A stretch of 64,000 nucleotides of DNA from assembly GCA_009846685.1 (NCBI GenBank), contig VWVY01000001.1, positions 62,001-126,000 of the forward strand, written 5' to 3'. This stretch comes from Rhizobiales bacterium SYSU XM002 (GTDB lineage Bacteria; Pseudomonadota; Alphaproteobacteria; Rhizobiales; Beijerinckiaceae). The translations under genes were made by a program, and so were the position numbers. The number at the start of each line of letters is the position of its first letter. Positions within the stretch are counted from its first letter, which is position 1. The notes under the pieces were generated by a model. It saw only the letters and a program-made list of their open reading frames with translations. It ran no database searches and had not been told where the DNA came from. This document shows, one piece after another, positions 44,732 through 54,209 of this stretch.

Positions 44732-46912
44732 ATGACGGATGCGAAATCGCCGATCGGTGATCTCGATCTCAAGAAGGCGCAGGAGCTGGAGGAGAGCCTC
44801 GATCACGAGATCCGGTTCCGGCCCTTGCTGCCGCGCACCGCCTGGCTGGTTGCGGGGCTGCTGCTGGCGCTCTCGCTTTTCCACTATTACACTGCCGGCT
44901 TCGGCCTTCTGCCGGAAGTGACGCATCGCGGCATCCATCTCGCCTTCGTCATCGGTCTGATTTTCCTCGTCTTCCCGGCCTTCAAATCGAAGGTTCCGCA
45001 AGTGCCGCAGGCTTCACTTTTGCGGCCGATGGGCATCCATGTCATCGATTGGGCGCTGTTTTTCGCCGCCGTTGTATCGAGCCTCTATGTGCCGTGGATC
45101 TTCCACGATCTCGTCTTCCGCGTCGGCAATCCCGGCACGGTGGATGTCATCATGGGATCGCTCACGATCCTCGTTTTGATCGAGGCGACGCGCCGCGCGA
45201 TCGGCTGGCCGCTGCCGATCATCGCCATCCTGCTGATGCTCTACGCGATGGCCGGTCCCTCGCTGCCGGGCATTTTCGCGCATCCCGGCAACAGCTGGAA
45301 GTCGATCGTCAACCACCTCTACCTGACCTCGCAGGGCGTCTACGGCATCGCGCTTGGCGTGGTCGCGACCTATGTGTTCCATTATGTCCTGTTCGGCGTG
45401 CTGGCGACGCGCGTCGGCCTCGGCAAGCTCTTCATCGACCTCGCGATGGCGCTGGCGGGACGCTTCTCGGGCGGACCAGCCAAGGTCTCGATCTTCGCCT
45501 CCGGCCTGTTCGGCATGATTTCCGGCTCGTCGATCGCCAATACCGTGACGGTCGGCTCGCTGACGATCCCGATGATGATCCGCATCGGCTATCCGCGCCA
45601 TTTCGCCGGGGCGGTCGAATCCACCGCCGCGACCGGCGGGCAGATCACGCCGCCAATCATGGGCGCGGCGGCCTTCCTGATGGTCGAATTTCTCAACCTG
45701 CCGTATCAGACGATCATCATCGCTGCGATCGTACCAGCGGCGATGCACTTCTTCGGCGTGTTCTGTCAGGTGCATTTCGAGGCGAAGAAGCTTGGCCTGA
45801 AAGGTGTCGCACAGGCCGACTTGCCGCGCGCCTGGGACGTGATCCGCGAGGGTTGGCCGGCGGTGACGCCGCTCGTCGTCCTCCTCGCAGTGCTGCTCTC
45901 GGGCTACACGCCGTATCTCGCGGCCTTCTGGGGCATCACCGCCTGCATGGTCGTGGGGCTGACCGACCGCAACAAGCTCGTTTCGGTGGCGCTGCTCCTG
46001 ATCATGGTCACGCTGATATCGACCGGCTCGATTGTGACGGCTTGGGGCACGGCAGTCGGTTTCGGATTCTCGCTGCTGGCCTCGGCCTGGTTCGTGCTCA
46101 AGGACGGCAAGGCGAACGGCGTCGTGCGCATTGCCGGCTTGACGGATGCTTTCGTCACCGGCGCGAAATACGCCATCGGCGTCGGCGCGGCGGCGGCGAC
46201 GGTGGGCATCATCATCGGCGTCGTGACGCTCACCGGCGTCGGCTTCAAGCTCTCGGATATCGTGGTTGGCTTTGCGCGCGACCTGACCACCTTCACCACA
46301 GCGCTTGTGCCGGCGGACTGGTTCACCCCCGCCAAGCTGACGTTGTTCTTCACGCTGGTGATGACCGGGATCGTCTGCATCCTGCTCGGTTGCGGCATCC
46401 CGACCACGGCGAGCTACATCATCATGGTGACGATCGCTCAGCCGGCGCTTGGCAAGCTCGGCGTCGAGCCGATCGTCTCGCACTTCTTCGTCTTCTATTA
46501 TGGTCTTCTGGCGGATATCACGCCGCCCGTCGCGCTTGCAGCTTATGCGGGAGCAAGCATGGCCGGGGCAGACCCGTTCAAGACCGGGAATACCGCGTTC
46601 CGGCTCGGGCTCGCGAAGGTGATGGTGCCGTTCGTCTTCACCTTTTCGCCGGCGATGCTGATCGTGACCAAGGGTTTCACCTGGAGCGAATTCGCGCTCA
46701 CGGTTTCCGGCTGCGTCGTCGGCATCGTCATGCTCGCGGCGGCCGTGACCGGGTTCGGGCTCACGCGGATGCGGCGCTGGGAGCAGTTGCTGCTCTTCGC
46801 CGGCTCGGTTCTGGTGATATCGCCGAACACGACCGCCACCCTCGTCGGGCTCGCGGCTGCGGTGCCGGTGATCCTGCGGCAGGTCGCAGCCTCGCGGACG
46901 GCGACGATCTGA
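44732..46912 (+). CDS. fused 4TM-12TM TRAP transporter permease (TAXI type)
   Basis: 726 residues. The N-terminal small-permease-like helices (about 30-175) are joined to the large DctM-like unit, as is normal for TAXI systems. Markers are GMISGSSIANTVTVGSLTIP, TAATGGQITPPIMGAAAFLM, LLGCGIPTTASYIIMV and YYGLLADITPPVALAAYAGA. It forms a sodium- or proton-coupled importer with the receptor encoded just upstream. It converges with the SMP-30 gene across 49 bases. Confidence 0.94.
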   Translation: MTDAKSPIGDLDLKKAQELEESLDHEIRFRPLLPRTAWLVAGLLLALSLFHYYTAGFGLLPEVTHRGIHLAFVIGLIFLVFPAFKSKVPQVPQASLLRPMGIHVIDWALFFAAVVSSLYVPWIFHDLVFRVGNPGTVDVIMGSLTILVLIEATRRAIGWPLPIIAILLMLYAMAGPSLPGIFAHPGNSWKSIVNHLYLTSQGVYGIALGVVATYVFHYVLFGVLATRVGLGKLFIDLAMALAGRFSGGPAKVSIFASGLFGMISGSSIANTVTVGSLTIPMMIRIGYPRHFAGAVESTAATGGQITPPIMGAAAFLMVEFLNLPYQTIIIAAIVPAAMHFFGVFCQVHFEAKKLGLKGVAQADLPRAWDVIREGWPAVTPLVVLLAVLLSGYTPYLAAFWGITACMVVGLTDRNKLVSVALLLIMVTLISTGSIVTAWGTAVGFGFSLLASAWFVLKDGKANGVVRIAGLTDAFVTGAKYAIGVGAAAATVGIIIGVVTLTGVGFKLSDIVVGFARDLTTFTTALVPADWFTPAKLTLFFTLVMTGIVCILLGCGIPTTASYIIMVTIAQPALGKLGVEPIVSHFFVFYYGLLADITPPVALAAYAGASMAGADPFKTGNTAFRLGLAKVMVPFVFTFSPAMLIVTKGFTWSEFALTVSGCVVGIVMLAAAVTGFGLTRMRRWEQLLLFAGSVLVISPNTTATLVGLAAAVPVILRQVAASRTATI

Positions 46913-46927
46913 GGCGTGGGGGCAGGC

Positions 46928-46944
46928 CGGCGCACGTGGCGCCG
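46928..46944. terminator. GC-rich hairpin between convergent genes
   Basis: CGGCGC-acgtg-GCGCCG lies in the 49-base space between the TRAP permease and SMP-30 genes. It has no T-tail, so bidirectional termination is plausible but weakly supported. Confidence 0.35.
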
Positions 46945-46961
46945 ACCGACCGTACTATGTC

Positions 46962-48053
46962 TCAGGTTGCCCCGTGGCTTTCGACATAGAGCGCGTAGAG
47001 CGAGTGGCTGCTGGCCATGTAGAGGCGGTTGTTCTTGAGGCCGCCGAAGGTCAGGTTGGCACAGCGCTCCGGTAGTCTGATGAAGCCGATGGCCTTGCCC
47101 TCCTTGTTGAAGACCTTGACCCCGTCAAGGTCTTCCGGCTTGCCTTTGAGGGCGAAAAACCGGCGCCCGTTGACTTCCGAAGGCTCGGCGTTGAGCGCGC
47201 CGTTCGAGCCCCAGCCACACCAGAGATTGCCATCGCGATCAACGCGGATGCCGTCAAGCGAGCCGTGATCGGCGGCATCGATGAGCTTGGTCTTGTTTGA
47301 TAAGGTGCCATCCGCCCCGACCTCGTAACGCCAGACGGAGCGGTTCGGCGTTCCCTTCCACTCGACAACATAAAGGAACTTCTCGTCCGGCGAGAAGGCA
47401 AGGCCGTTCGGATTGACAAGATCGGTCAGCATAGCCTTGAGCTTTCCATCCGGGCTCAGGCGATAGACGTTGGTGGTCGCCTGCTCGGGTTTGGCCTTCG
47501 AGCCTTCCCATTCACCGTTGATGCCGAAGGTGGGGTCGGTGAACCAGATCGTATCGTCGGATTTGACGACAAGATCGTTCGGGGCGTTGAGGCGTTTGCC
47601 CTCGAACTTGTCCGCAAGCACGGTTATCTTGCCGTTCTTCTCAGTGCGGGTGACGCGCCGCGTCACCGAGTGTTCACAGGTGACAAGCCGGCCCTGCCGG
47701 TCGCGGGTGTTGCCGTTGGCGTAATTGGCATTCTCTCGGAAGACGGTGAAAGTGCCCTTCACCTCGTCGTATTTCATGATCCGGTTGTTGGGGATGTCGG
47801 AGACGAGGACGTAACGGCCTTCAGGAAAATAAACCGGCCCCTCCGCCCAGCGCATGCCGCTGCCGACTTGCTCGATGGTGCTGGAATAGATCCGGTATCT
47901 GGCAAAACTCGGATCAAGGATCTCGACGGCCGGGTCAGGATAGCGCTGGTTGGGCTTGAATGGGAAAGCTTGCGCCAAAGCCTTGCCACCGCCGAGAGCG
48001 GCAGCTGCTGTGGCGCCGAGACAGGACAACATATTTCTACGGGATATCTTCAT
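46962..48053 (-). CDS. SMP-30/gluconolactonase-family lactonase, exported
   Basis: 363 residues. The twin-arginine signal (SRRNMLSCLGATAAAALGGG, then KALAQAF) predicts a folded periplasmic enzyme. The six-bladed propeller holds the usual metal ligands: E71 (MRWAEGPVYF), N159 (LNAPNDLVV), N216 (NPNGLAFS) and D267 (GSLDGIRVDRDG). SMP-30 enzymes open sugar lactones with a divalent metal. It is downstream of the RraA-like and IlvD/Edd-type genes on the same strand (153-base gap), consistent with aldonolactone hydrolysis followed by dehydration. Confidence 0.9.
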   Translation of the reverse strand: MKISRRNMLSCLGATAAAALGGGKALAQAFPFKPNQRYPDPAVEILDPSFARYRIYSSTIEQVGSGMRWAEGPVYFPEGRYVLVSDIPNNRIMKYDEVKGTFTVFRENANYANGNTRDRQGRLVTCEHSVTRRVTRTEKNGKITVLADKFEGKRLNAPNDLVVKSDDTIWFTDPTFGINGEWEGSKAKPEQATTNVYRLSPDGKLKAMLTDLVNPNGLAFSPDEKFLYVVEWKGTPNRSVWRYEVGADGTLSNKTKLIDAADHGSLDGIRVDRDGNLWCGWGSNGALNAEPSEVNGRRFFALKGKPEDLDGVKVFNKEGKAIGFIRLPERCANLTFGGLKNNRLYMASSHSLYALYVESHGAT

Positions 48054-48206
48054 CGAATTTCCTCCTTGAGGGGTTCCCGGAGGTGATGCGGCGCGCGCCT
48101 CCGCATTCGGAAACGTTGCCTTGCAACTCCGTTATGCTTGAACTGCGATCGGGTAAGGACCCTGCGGTCCCTGCGTAGCGGGCCTTTCGCGGGTAGGCTG
48201 GGCGGT

Positions 48207-48923
48207 TTACCGCCCCTTTTTCTTGCGCCAGACCTCGAAGTCATTCTTCGCTTGAGGGTCCGTTGGCGGGTAGAGACCGAGGATCGAACGACCCTTCTGC
48301 ACTTCCTCCGTCACGAAATCCTCGAAAGCCGTCATCTCGACGGCTTCGTCGGCAACCTCGTCCGCGATTCCGGCGGGGATGACGAACACGCCCTCGCCGT
48401 CGCCGACCATGACATCGCCGGGGAACACGGCGACATCGCCGCAACCGATCGGGCCGTTGATTTCGATCGCCTGATGCAGGGTCAGGTTGGTCGGTGCGGA
48501 GGGGCGGTTGTGATAGGCGCCGATCTCAAGCTCGGCGATTTCGGGGCTGTCGCGGAAGCCGCCGTCGGTGACGATGCCGGCGACGCCGCGCACCATCAGC
48601 CGCGTCACGAGGATCGATCCGGCAGAGGCCGCGCGCGCGTCCTTGCGGCTGTCGATCACCATTACCGCGCCGGGCGGGCAGTCTTCCACCGCCTTGCGCT
48701 GCGGATGCGCCCGGTCTTGAAAAACAGTGATCGGGTTGAGGTCCTCGCGCGCCGGAATGTAGCGGAGCGTAAAGGCCTCGCCGACCATGTTCCGGCCTTT
48801 GAACTTCAGCGGTCGGACATCCTGGATGAACTGGTTGCGCAAGCCGCGCTTGAATAGAGCGGTGCAGAGCGTCGCGGTGGAAACGCCCATCAGCTTGTCG
48901 CGGGTTTCGGGTTTGAGGCTCAT
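48207..48923 (-). CDS. RraA-like/HMG aldolase-family protein
   Basis: 238 residues. Family features are VSTATLCTALFKRG at the N-terminus, the metal/substrate motif VTDGGFRD (119-126 including R124 and D125) and GDVMVGDGEGVFVIPAG. Relatives include 4-carboxy-4-hydroxy-2-oxoadipate/HMG aldolase and the RNase E inhibitor RraA. The catalytic RD pair and the operon context favour an aldolase or decarboxylase acting after the dehydratase. It lies 9 bases after the dehydratase gene; the RKKKGR tail is unusual but not diagnostic. Confidence 0.88.
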   Translation of the reverse strand: MSLKPETRDKLMGVSTATLCTALFKRGLRNQFIQDVRPLKFKGRNMVGEAFTLRYIPAREDLNPITVFQDRAHPQRKAVEDCPPGAVMVIDSRKDARAASAGSILVTRLMVRGVAGIVTDGGFRDSPEIAELEIGAYHNRPSAPTNLTLHQAIEINGPIGCGDVAVFPGDVMVGDGEGVFVIPAGIADEVADEAVEMTAFEDFVTEEVQKGRSILGLYPPTDPQAKNDFEVWRKKKGR

Positions 48924-48932
48924 GGCATGGTC

Positions 48933-50666
48933 CTAGTTGATCGAGGGCTCGCCGACAGGCGCACCGAAATCGGTTTCCAGAAAGTCGAAATCGCAACCGT
49001 CCTCGGCCTGTTTGATATGACGCGAGAACATAAAGCCGTAGCCGCGCTCGTAGCGCGGGGCAGGGGCCTTCCATGCCGCGCGGCGGGCAGCGAGTTCAGC
49101 CTCCGGCACGTCGAGCGTCAGCGTCCGGGCGGGAATGTCGAGGCGGATGATGTCGCCGGTCTTCACCAGTGCCAGCGGGCCGCCGATATAGCTCTCAGGC
49201 GAGACGTGAAGGATGCAGGCACCATAGGAGGTGCCGCTCATGCGCGCATCCGATATGCGCACCATGTCGCGCACGCCCTGCTTCACCAGCTTTTTCGGGA
49301 CCGGCAGCATGCCCCATTCCGGCATGCCCGGCCCGCCGAGCGGACCGGCGTTGCGCAGCACCAGAACAGTATCCTCGGTAACGTCGAGATCGTCACGGTC
49401 GATGTTCTTTTTGAGATCTGCGTAGTCGTCGAAGACGAGCGCCGGACCCGCATGCTTCTGGAACTTCGCGCCAGCCGCGGATGGCTTGATGACGCAGCCG
49501 TTCGGCGCAAGATTGCCGCGCAGCACCGCCAGCGCGCCTTCGTCGTAGATCGCGTTGTCGAGCGCCCGGATCACGTCGTCGTTGTAGATCGCAGCGTCCT
49601 TGAGGCTCTCGCCCCAGGTTTCGCCGGAGGCGTTGATCTGGTTGAGGTCCAGCAGGCTCTCGAGCCGCTTCATCAGCGCGAGCAGGCCGCCGGCATAATA
49701 GAAATCCTCCATCAGGTATTTCTCGCCGGAAGGCCGAATGTTCGCGATGACTGGCACCTTGCGGCTGGCGGCGTCGAAGTCGTCGAGCGTGATCGCATGG
49801 CCCGCACGCCGCGCCATCGCGAGGATATGGATCACGGCATTCGTCGAACAGCCCATCGCCATCGCAACCGTGATGGCATTGTGGAACGCGCCGGCGGTCA
49901 TGATGCGCGTCGGCGTAAGGTCATCCCAAACCATCTCGACGATCCGCCGCCCGCAGGCCGAGGCCATGCGGATATGGTTCGCATCCGCTGCCGGGATCGA
50001 GGAGGTGCCTGGCAGGCACATGCCGAGCACATCGGCGAGGGCCGTCATGGTCGCGGCGGTGCCCATCGTCATGCAGACGCCGTAGGAACGGGCGATGCCG
50101 GTCTGCATCTCGTTCCACTGCTTTTCGGAGATATTGCCGGCGCGGCGTTCGTCCCAGAACTTCCAGGCATCCGAGCCAGAGCCGAGCGCCTTGCCCTGGA
50201 AATTGCCGCGCAGCATCGGCCCGGCCGGCATGAAGATCGCGGGCACGCCGGCTGAGGTTGCGCCGAGAATAAGGCCCGGAGTCGTCTTGTCGCAGCCGCC
50301 CATGAGGACCACCCCGTCCACCGGCTGCGAGCGGATCAGCTCTTCGGTCTCCATCGCGAGGAAGTTGCGGTAGAGCATCGTCGTCGGCTTGACGGTGCTC
50401 TCGGAGAGCGAGATCGCCGGGAGTTCGACCGGAAAGCCGCCCGCCATCAGCACGCCGCGCTTCACATCCTCGACGCGGGATTTGAAATGCGCGTGGCATT
50501 GGGCGAAATCCGACCAGGTGTTGATGATGCCGATAACCGGCTTGCCGCGATATTCAGCGTCCTCGTAGCCCATCTGGTTCATGCGGCTGCGGTGGCCGAA
50601 GGAGCGCAGGTCATCGGGTGCGAACCAGCGCGCGGATCGGAGGTCTTCGGGCTTCTTGCGGGTCAT
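48933..50666 (-). CDS. IlvD/Edd-family sugar-acid dehydratase (L-arabinonate dehydratase-like)
   Basis: 577 residues. It would convert an aldonate to a 2-keto-3-deoxy acid using a 2Fe-2S cluster. Cluster cysteines are visible at C57 (SDFAQCHAHF), C125 (MGGCDKTTPG) and C198 (SYGVCMTMGTAATM), with NHIRMASACGRRIVEM and SDARMSGTSYGACILHVSPE downstream. The length and opening (LRSARWFAPDDLRSFGHRSR) match the ArabD/XylD sugar-acid branch, not IlvD. The gene follows a Ssu-type importer and precedes the RraA-like gene. Which aldonate it uses is not determinable. Confidence 0.92.
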   Translation of the reverse strand: MTRKKPEDLRSARWFAPDDLRSFGHRSRMNQMGYEDAEYRGKPVIGIINTWSDFAQCHAHFKSRVEDVKRGVLMAGGFPVELPAISLSESTVKPTTMLYRNFLAMETEELIRSQPVDGVVLMGGCDKTTPGLILGATSAGVPAIFMPAGPMLRGNFQGKALGSGSDAWKFWDERRAGNISEKQWNEMQTGIARSYGVCMTMGTAATMTALADVLGMCLPGTSSIPAADANHIRMASACGRRIVEMVWDDLTPTRIMTAGAFHNAITVAMAMGCSTNAVIHILAMARRAGHAITLDDFDAASRKVPVIANIRPSGEKYLMEDFYYAGGLLALMKRLESLLDLNQINASGETWGESLKDAAIYNDDVIRALDNAIYDEGALAVLRGNLAPNGCVIKPSAAGAKFQKHAGPALVFDDYADLKKNIDRDDLDVTEDTVLVLRNAGPLGGPGMPEWGMLPVPKKLVKQGVRDMVRISDARMSGTSYGACILHVSPESYIGGPLALVKTGDIIRLDIPARTLTLDVPEAELAARRAAWKAPAPRYERGYGFMFSRHIKQAEDGCDFDFLETDFGAPVGEPSIN

Positions 50667-50682
50667 GACGACACTCTGGTTG

Positions 50683-51543
50683 TTAGCTTTGCAGCCCCCA
50701 GCGCAGCACGGTACGGCGCTCGATGGTGCGGAAGATGAGATTCTCGACGATCAACCCAATCAGGATCACGGTGAGAAGACCAGCGAAGACCGAGGGAATT
50801 TCGAGCAGGTTGCGGTTTTCGAAGATGAACCAACCGAGCCCGCCTTGCCCCGAGGAGACGCCGAACACGAGTTCCGCCGCGACCAGCGTGCGCCAGGCGA
50901 AAGCCCAGCCGATCTTCAACCCTGCGAGGATCGACGGGAAAGCTGCAGGAATGAGAATCTTGCGGATGAACGCAAAGCCCTTGAGGCCGTAGTTACGCCC
51001 CACCATGCGCAGTGTGGTTGAAACCGCGCGGAAGCCGGAGTGGGTATTGAGCGCGACCGGCCAGAGCACGGAATGGATCAGGATGAAGACGAGGCTGCCG
51101 TTGCCGAGCCCGAACCAGAGCAGGGCCAGCGGTAGCAGCGCGATGGCAGGCAGCGGCGAGAGCATCGCCGTCATCGTCTCGAGGAAATCCGAGCCGAGAC
51201 GGGTGTTGATTGCGGCGATCGTGAGGATGCCGGCCATGACGATGCCGGCGGCATAGCCCATCAGCAGGATCTTGAGCGAAGTCCATGCGCGCGCCGGCAG
51301 CACGCCGGAACGAATGTTGTCGATCAGCGCGGCGAAGGTATCGGAGAGTGGCGGGAAAAGAAGCGCATTGTCCGTCCAGCGGCCGTACAGTTCCCAGATC
51401 AGCGCGAGCGCGAGGATGATCGCCACCTTGCGCACGCCGCTGTTGTCCCACGCCTTTTCGAGGAAGGAGAGTTCGCGTTCGACTTCCCCCGAGCCGGCGT
51501 CTTCCAGCGGACGCATGACGATGCGGGCTTTGCTGCTCATCAA
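50683..51543 (-). CDS. ABC transporter permease (SsuC/TauC family)
   Basis: 286 residues. About six helices, with the nitrate/sulfonate/taurine permease core (ALALIWELYGRWTDNALLFP, FLETMTAMLSPLPAIALLPL, GRNYGLKGFAFIRKILIPAA as EAA loop, RTLVAAELVFGVSSGQGGLG). It overlaps the ATPase gene by four bases. The importer class usually carries sulfonates, nitrate, pyrimidine precursors or aromatics. The sugar-acid enzymes downstream make a sugar-acid or sulfo-sugar-acid cargo possible. Confidence 0.92.
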   Translation of the reverse strand: MMSSKARIVMRPLEDAGSGEVERELSFLEKAWDNSGVRKVAIILALALIWELYGRWTDNALLFPPLSDTFAALIDNIRSGVLPARAWTSLKILLMGYAAGIVMAGILTIAAINTRLGSDFLETMTAMLSPLPAIALLPLALLWFGLGNGSLVFILIHSVLWPVALNTHSGFRAVSTTLRMVGRNYGLKGFAFIRKILIPAAFPSILAGLKIGWAFAWRTLVAAELVFGVSSGQGGLGWFIFENRNLLEIPSVFAGLLTVILIGLIVENLIFRTIERRTVLRWGLQS

Positions 51544-52316
51544 TGCGCCTCCTCTTGCGAAAACAGCATGTCGTGGATTTCCTTCTCCAGCTGACCGGCC
51601 GAGCCGTCTGTGGGGCTTGCGGTGTCAACATCGACGACCTCAGCCTTCACCCGTCCCGGATGCGGTGAGAGCAAAAGGATACGATTGCCGATCTTGATCG
51701 CCTCGTTGATCGAATGCGTCACGAACATGACGGTGAAACGCGTCTCCTCCCAGAGCTGGAGAAGTTCGTCTTGGCAGGTGCGGCGCGTGAGCGCATCAAG
51801 CGCGGCAAAAGGCTCGTCCATCAGCAGGATGTCCGGTTCCATTGCCATGCCGCGCGCAATGGCGACACGCTGCTTCATGCCGCCCGATAGCGTGTGCGGA
51901 TAGCTGTGCAAGGCCCGCGTGAGGCTCACCTTGTCGATGTAGTGCCGCGCCTTCTCCTCCGCTTCCTTGCGGGAAAGGTTGCGCGCGTCGAGCAAGGGAA
52001 ACATCACGTTCTCGAGCACCGTCTTCCACGGCAGGAGCTGGTCGAACTCCTGAAAGACCATCATCCGGTCAGGCCCCGGCTCCATGACCTTGCGGCCAAG
52101 AATGGTGATCGAGCCTTCCGACGGCTTGAGATAGCCGCCGACCGCCTTGAGCAGGGTCGATTTGCCGCAGCCGGAAGGCCCCAGCAGCACAAACCGGTCC
52201 GAACGGTTGACAGCGAAGCTTACCCGTTCGGTCGCGGTGATGAGGGCGCCCGGCGTCTTGTAGCGCAGGGTCACGCCGCTCACATCGAGGAGCGGCGCAC
52301 CGGTTTCGTTGGTCAT
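51540..52316 (-). CDS. ABC transporter ATPase (SsuB/TauB family)
   Basis: 258 residues. Walker A GPSGCGKST, Q-loop MVFQEFDQLLPWKTVLENVM, signature LSGGMKQRVAIARGMAME, Walker B ILLMDEPFAALDALTR and H-loop VTHSINEAIKIG are all intact. The LLPWKTVLEN segment is characteristic of nitrate/taurine-type ATPases. It starts 2 bases after the receptor gene and couples to the permease by ATGA overlap. Confidence 0.94.
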   Translation of the reverse strand: MTNETGAPLLDVSGVTLRYKTPGALITATERVSFAVNRSDRFVLLGPSGCGKSTLLKAVGGYLKPSEGSITILGRKVMEPGPDRMMVFQEFDQLLPWKTVLENVMFPLLDARNLSRKEAEEKARHYIDKVSLTRALHSYPHTLSGGMKQRVAIARGMAMEPDILLMDEPFAALDALTRRTCQDELLQLWEETRFTVMFVTHSINEAIKIGNRILLLSPHPGRVKAEVVDVDTASPTDGSAGQLEKEIHDMLFSQEEAH

Positions 52317-52317
52317 C

Positions 52318-53340
52318 TCAGCTTCCGGGCATGTCGTGGGCGATCGGAAGGTAGTAGTCCTTCCATGAGCCGGGCTTGGTCTTCAGGGTGCCGATCGTAT
52401 TGAGATGGCTTGCGAATTTCATCGTCCCTTGCGGGAAGGTATTCCACTCCATCATGCCCGGTTCCTTGAGCAGCGCGAGGATCGCATCCGTCTCGGTCTT
52501 GTCGCCGGTGACCGCGCGATACATCTCGACAGCCTCGCGGGTGTTGCTCTCGATGAAGGCCTTGGCCTCCTCTGCCGCCGCGCGCACCGCCTTGATGAAG
52601 AGCGGGTTCGCATCGGCGAACTTTGTCGTCACCATGAACTGGCCCTGGCTCAACGGGCTGCCGATGATGTCGGGCGAATTGAGGATCACATGCGCGCCCT
52701 CGACCTGCTTCAGTTCGTAGAACTGGAACGGCGGTGCCGCGAAATGGCTCTTCACCTCATGCGTCGGGTTCTTGAGGGCGATGAAGGCGTCGGGATGGCC
52801 CATCTGTACGGTGTTGGCATCGAGCTTGCCATAATTCGCGGCACCGAACAGCTTGGCGGCCGCCATCTGCAACAGGATCGCTTGCGTCGAGACCTTGACG
52901 GTGGGTACCGCGATCTTGTCGCCAGCTCCGAAATCCGACAGCGATTTGATGCGCGGGTCGCGCGAAACCAGCGTCAGCGGCTGCGCGGAGGACGCAACGA
53001 CGCCCTTCACACCGCCCTTGGTCCGATCCCACAGAAGGAGCAGGGGCCCTGTGCCGGTGTTGATCATGTCGACCCCGCCTGAGAGCAGCGCATCCTGCTG
53101 TGCGGAGGAGGAAGAGAAGCTCATCCATTTGACGCTCACGCCCTTGATGCCAAGTTTTTCGGCGTGTTTTTCGAACAGCTTGAGTTTCTCCATCACATGC
53201 GTCGGCATGTAGAGGATGCCCAACTGTCGCGAGATCGAGAATTCGGTCTTCTGCTGGGCAAGTGCGGATTGGGTCAGTGCGGGTCCGGCGAGAAATGTCG
53301 CGAGAGCCGCACCGGCCATCAGGCTCCGGCGCGTGTGCAT
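52318..53340 (-). CDS. ABC substrate-binding protein (SsuA/TauA/NMT1 class)
   Basis: 340 residues. A signal peptide (LMAGAALATFLAGPALTQSA, then LAQQKTEF) leads to a type II binding fold with YMPTHVMEKLKLFEKHAEKL, LLSGGVDMINTGTGPLLLLW and FAAPPFQFYELKQV. The NMT1-like class binds sulfonates, pyrimidine precursors, nitrate or aromatic acids. It is first in the operon to the lactonase, divergent from a GntR regulator, with a palindrome in the shared promoter. Confidence 0.92.
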   Translation of the reverse strand: MHTRRSLMAGAALATFLAGPALTQSALAQQKTEFSISRQLGILYMPTHVMEKLKLFEKHAEKLGIKGVSVKWMSFSSSSAQQDALLSGGVDMINTGTGPLLLLWDRTKGGVKGVVASSAQPLTLVSRDPRIKSLSDFGAGDKIAVPTVKVSTQAILLQMAAAKLFGAANYGKLDANTVQMGHPDAFIALKNPTHEVKSHFAAPPFQFYELKQVEGAHVILNSPDIIGSPLSQGQFMVTTKFADANPLFIKAVRAAAEEAKAFIESNTREAVEMYRAVTGDKTETDAILALLKEPGMMEWNTFPQGTMKFASHLNTIGTLKTKPGSWKDYYLPIAHDMPGS

Positions 53341-53415
53341 CAGTTTCCTCCCATTCTTCTTTGGCCGGCAAAGGCCAGCGTGATCGCTTCGGATGCGATT
53401 GATTCCAACTAAAAC

Positions 53416-53429
53416 ACTAATATATTAGT
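53416..53429. promoter_or_regulatory. 14-bp perfect palindrome ACTAATATATTAGT
   Basis: It lies in the 145-base divergent promoter between the binding-protein gene and the GntR gene. FCD-type GntR proteins bind short AT-rich palindromes of this form, so it is the likely operator for both directions. It may overlap a -10 region. Confidence 0.6.
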
Positions 53430-53485
53430 CTGTCAAGCATCGGTTTTCATGCTAAGGTTTGAGGAGAATTTCGGGGGGACTGCGA

Positions 53486-54175
53486 ATGGCAACACCGATC
53501 GCACAACAAAGATTGCCCCGCGGTCGTGGGGCGCCGACAATCTTCGAAACCCTTCGCGCGGAAATCATCGGTCTCGTGCTGCCGCCCGGGACCGTGCTCT
53601 CGCGTCTTGAGCTGCAAGAGCGTTTCGGCCTATCCGCGACGCCGATCCGCGATGCGCTGCTGCGGCTTCAACTCGAAGGGCTGGTCGATGTGTTTCCCCA
53701 GCACGCAACCATCGTCAGCCCGATCGATCTTGAGCGCGCACGGGCGGCGCAGTTCCTGCGGCGCTCACTCGAACTCGAACTGGTGCGCACGCTTGCCCTC
53801 GAACCCGCCAGGGCGCCCATCGCCAAGCTCCGCAGCCTGATCCGGCAGATGGGAGCGCTGGCGGATCTTCAGGAATACGAGGCTTTCAATCTCGCAGACC
53901 AGTTGTTCCACCGGACGATGTATGAGGCCGCGGGCGTTGTTGATCTCAACGATCTCGTGAAGCAACAGGGCGCGCACATCGACCGCCTGCGCCGGCTTCA
54001 CCTGCCAGTCGCCGGCAAAATGGATGAAATCCTCTCCGAGCACGCGGCCATCGTCGATGCCATCGAAGCTGGCGATCCGGATGCGGCGCAGAAGGCCTTG
54101 CGTGCCCATCTGTCGCGTTCGCTGCAGTTCGTCGACACGTTGAAAGAGCGGTTCCCGCAGTATTTCACGCGCTGA
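53486..54175 (+). CDS. GntR-family regulator (FCD subgroup)
   Basis: 229 residues from ATG 53486 (GGGGGGA upstream). The winged helix is FETLRAEIIGLVLPPGTVLS then LQERFGLSATPIRDALLRLQ, and the FCD effector domain includes NLADQLFHRTMYEAAGVVDL and the C-terminal EHAAIVDAIEAGDPDAAQKA. It is divergent from the Ssu-type importer and sugar-acid operon, which it most likely controls. It converges with the phosphonate-type permease gene at 54210. Confidence 0.92.
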   Translation: MATPIAQQRLPRGRGAPTIFETLRAEIIGLVLPPGTVLSRLELQERFGLSATPIRDALLRLQLEGLVDVFPQHATIVSPIDLERARAAQFLRRSLELELVRTLALEPARAPIAKLRSLIRQMGALADLQEYEAFNLADQLFHRTMYEAAGVVDLNDLVKQQGAHIDRLRRLHLPVAGKMDEILSEHAAIVDAIEAGDPDAAQKALRAHLSRSLQFVDTLKERFPQYFTR

Positions 54176-54209
54176 GACGTACAGCCTCTGCCCTTCGGTT
54201 GTGCCTTGG

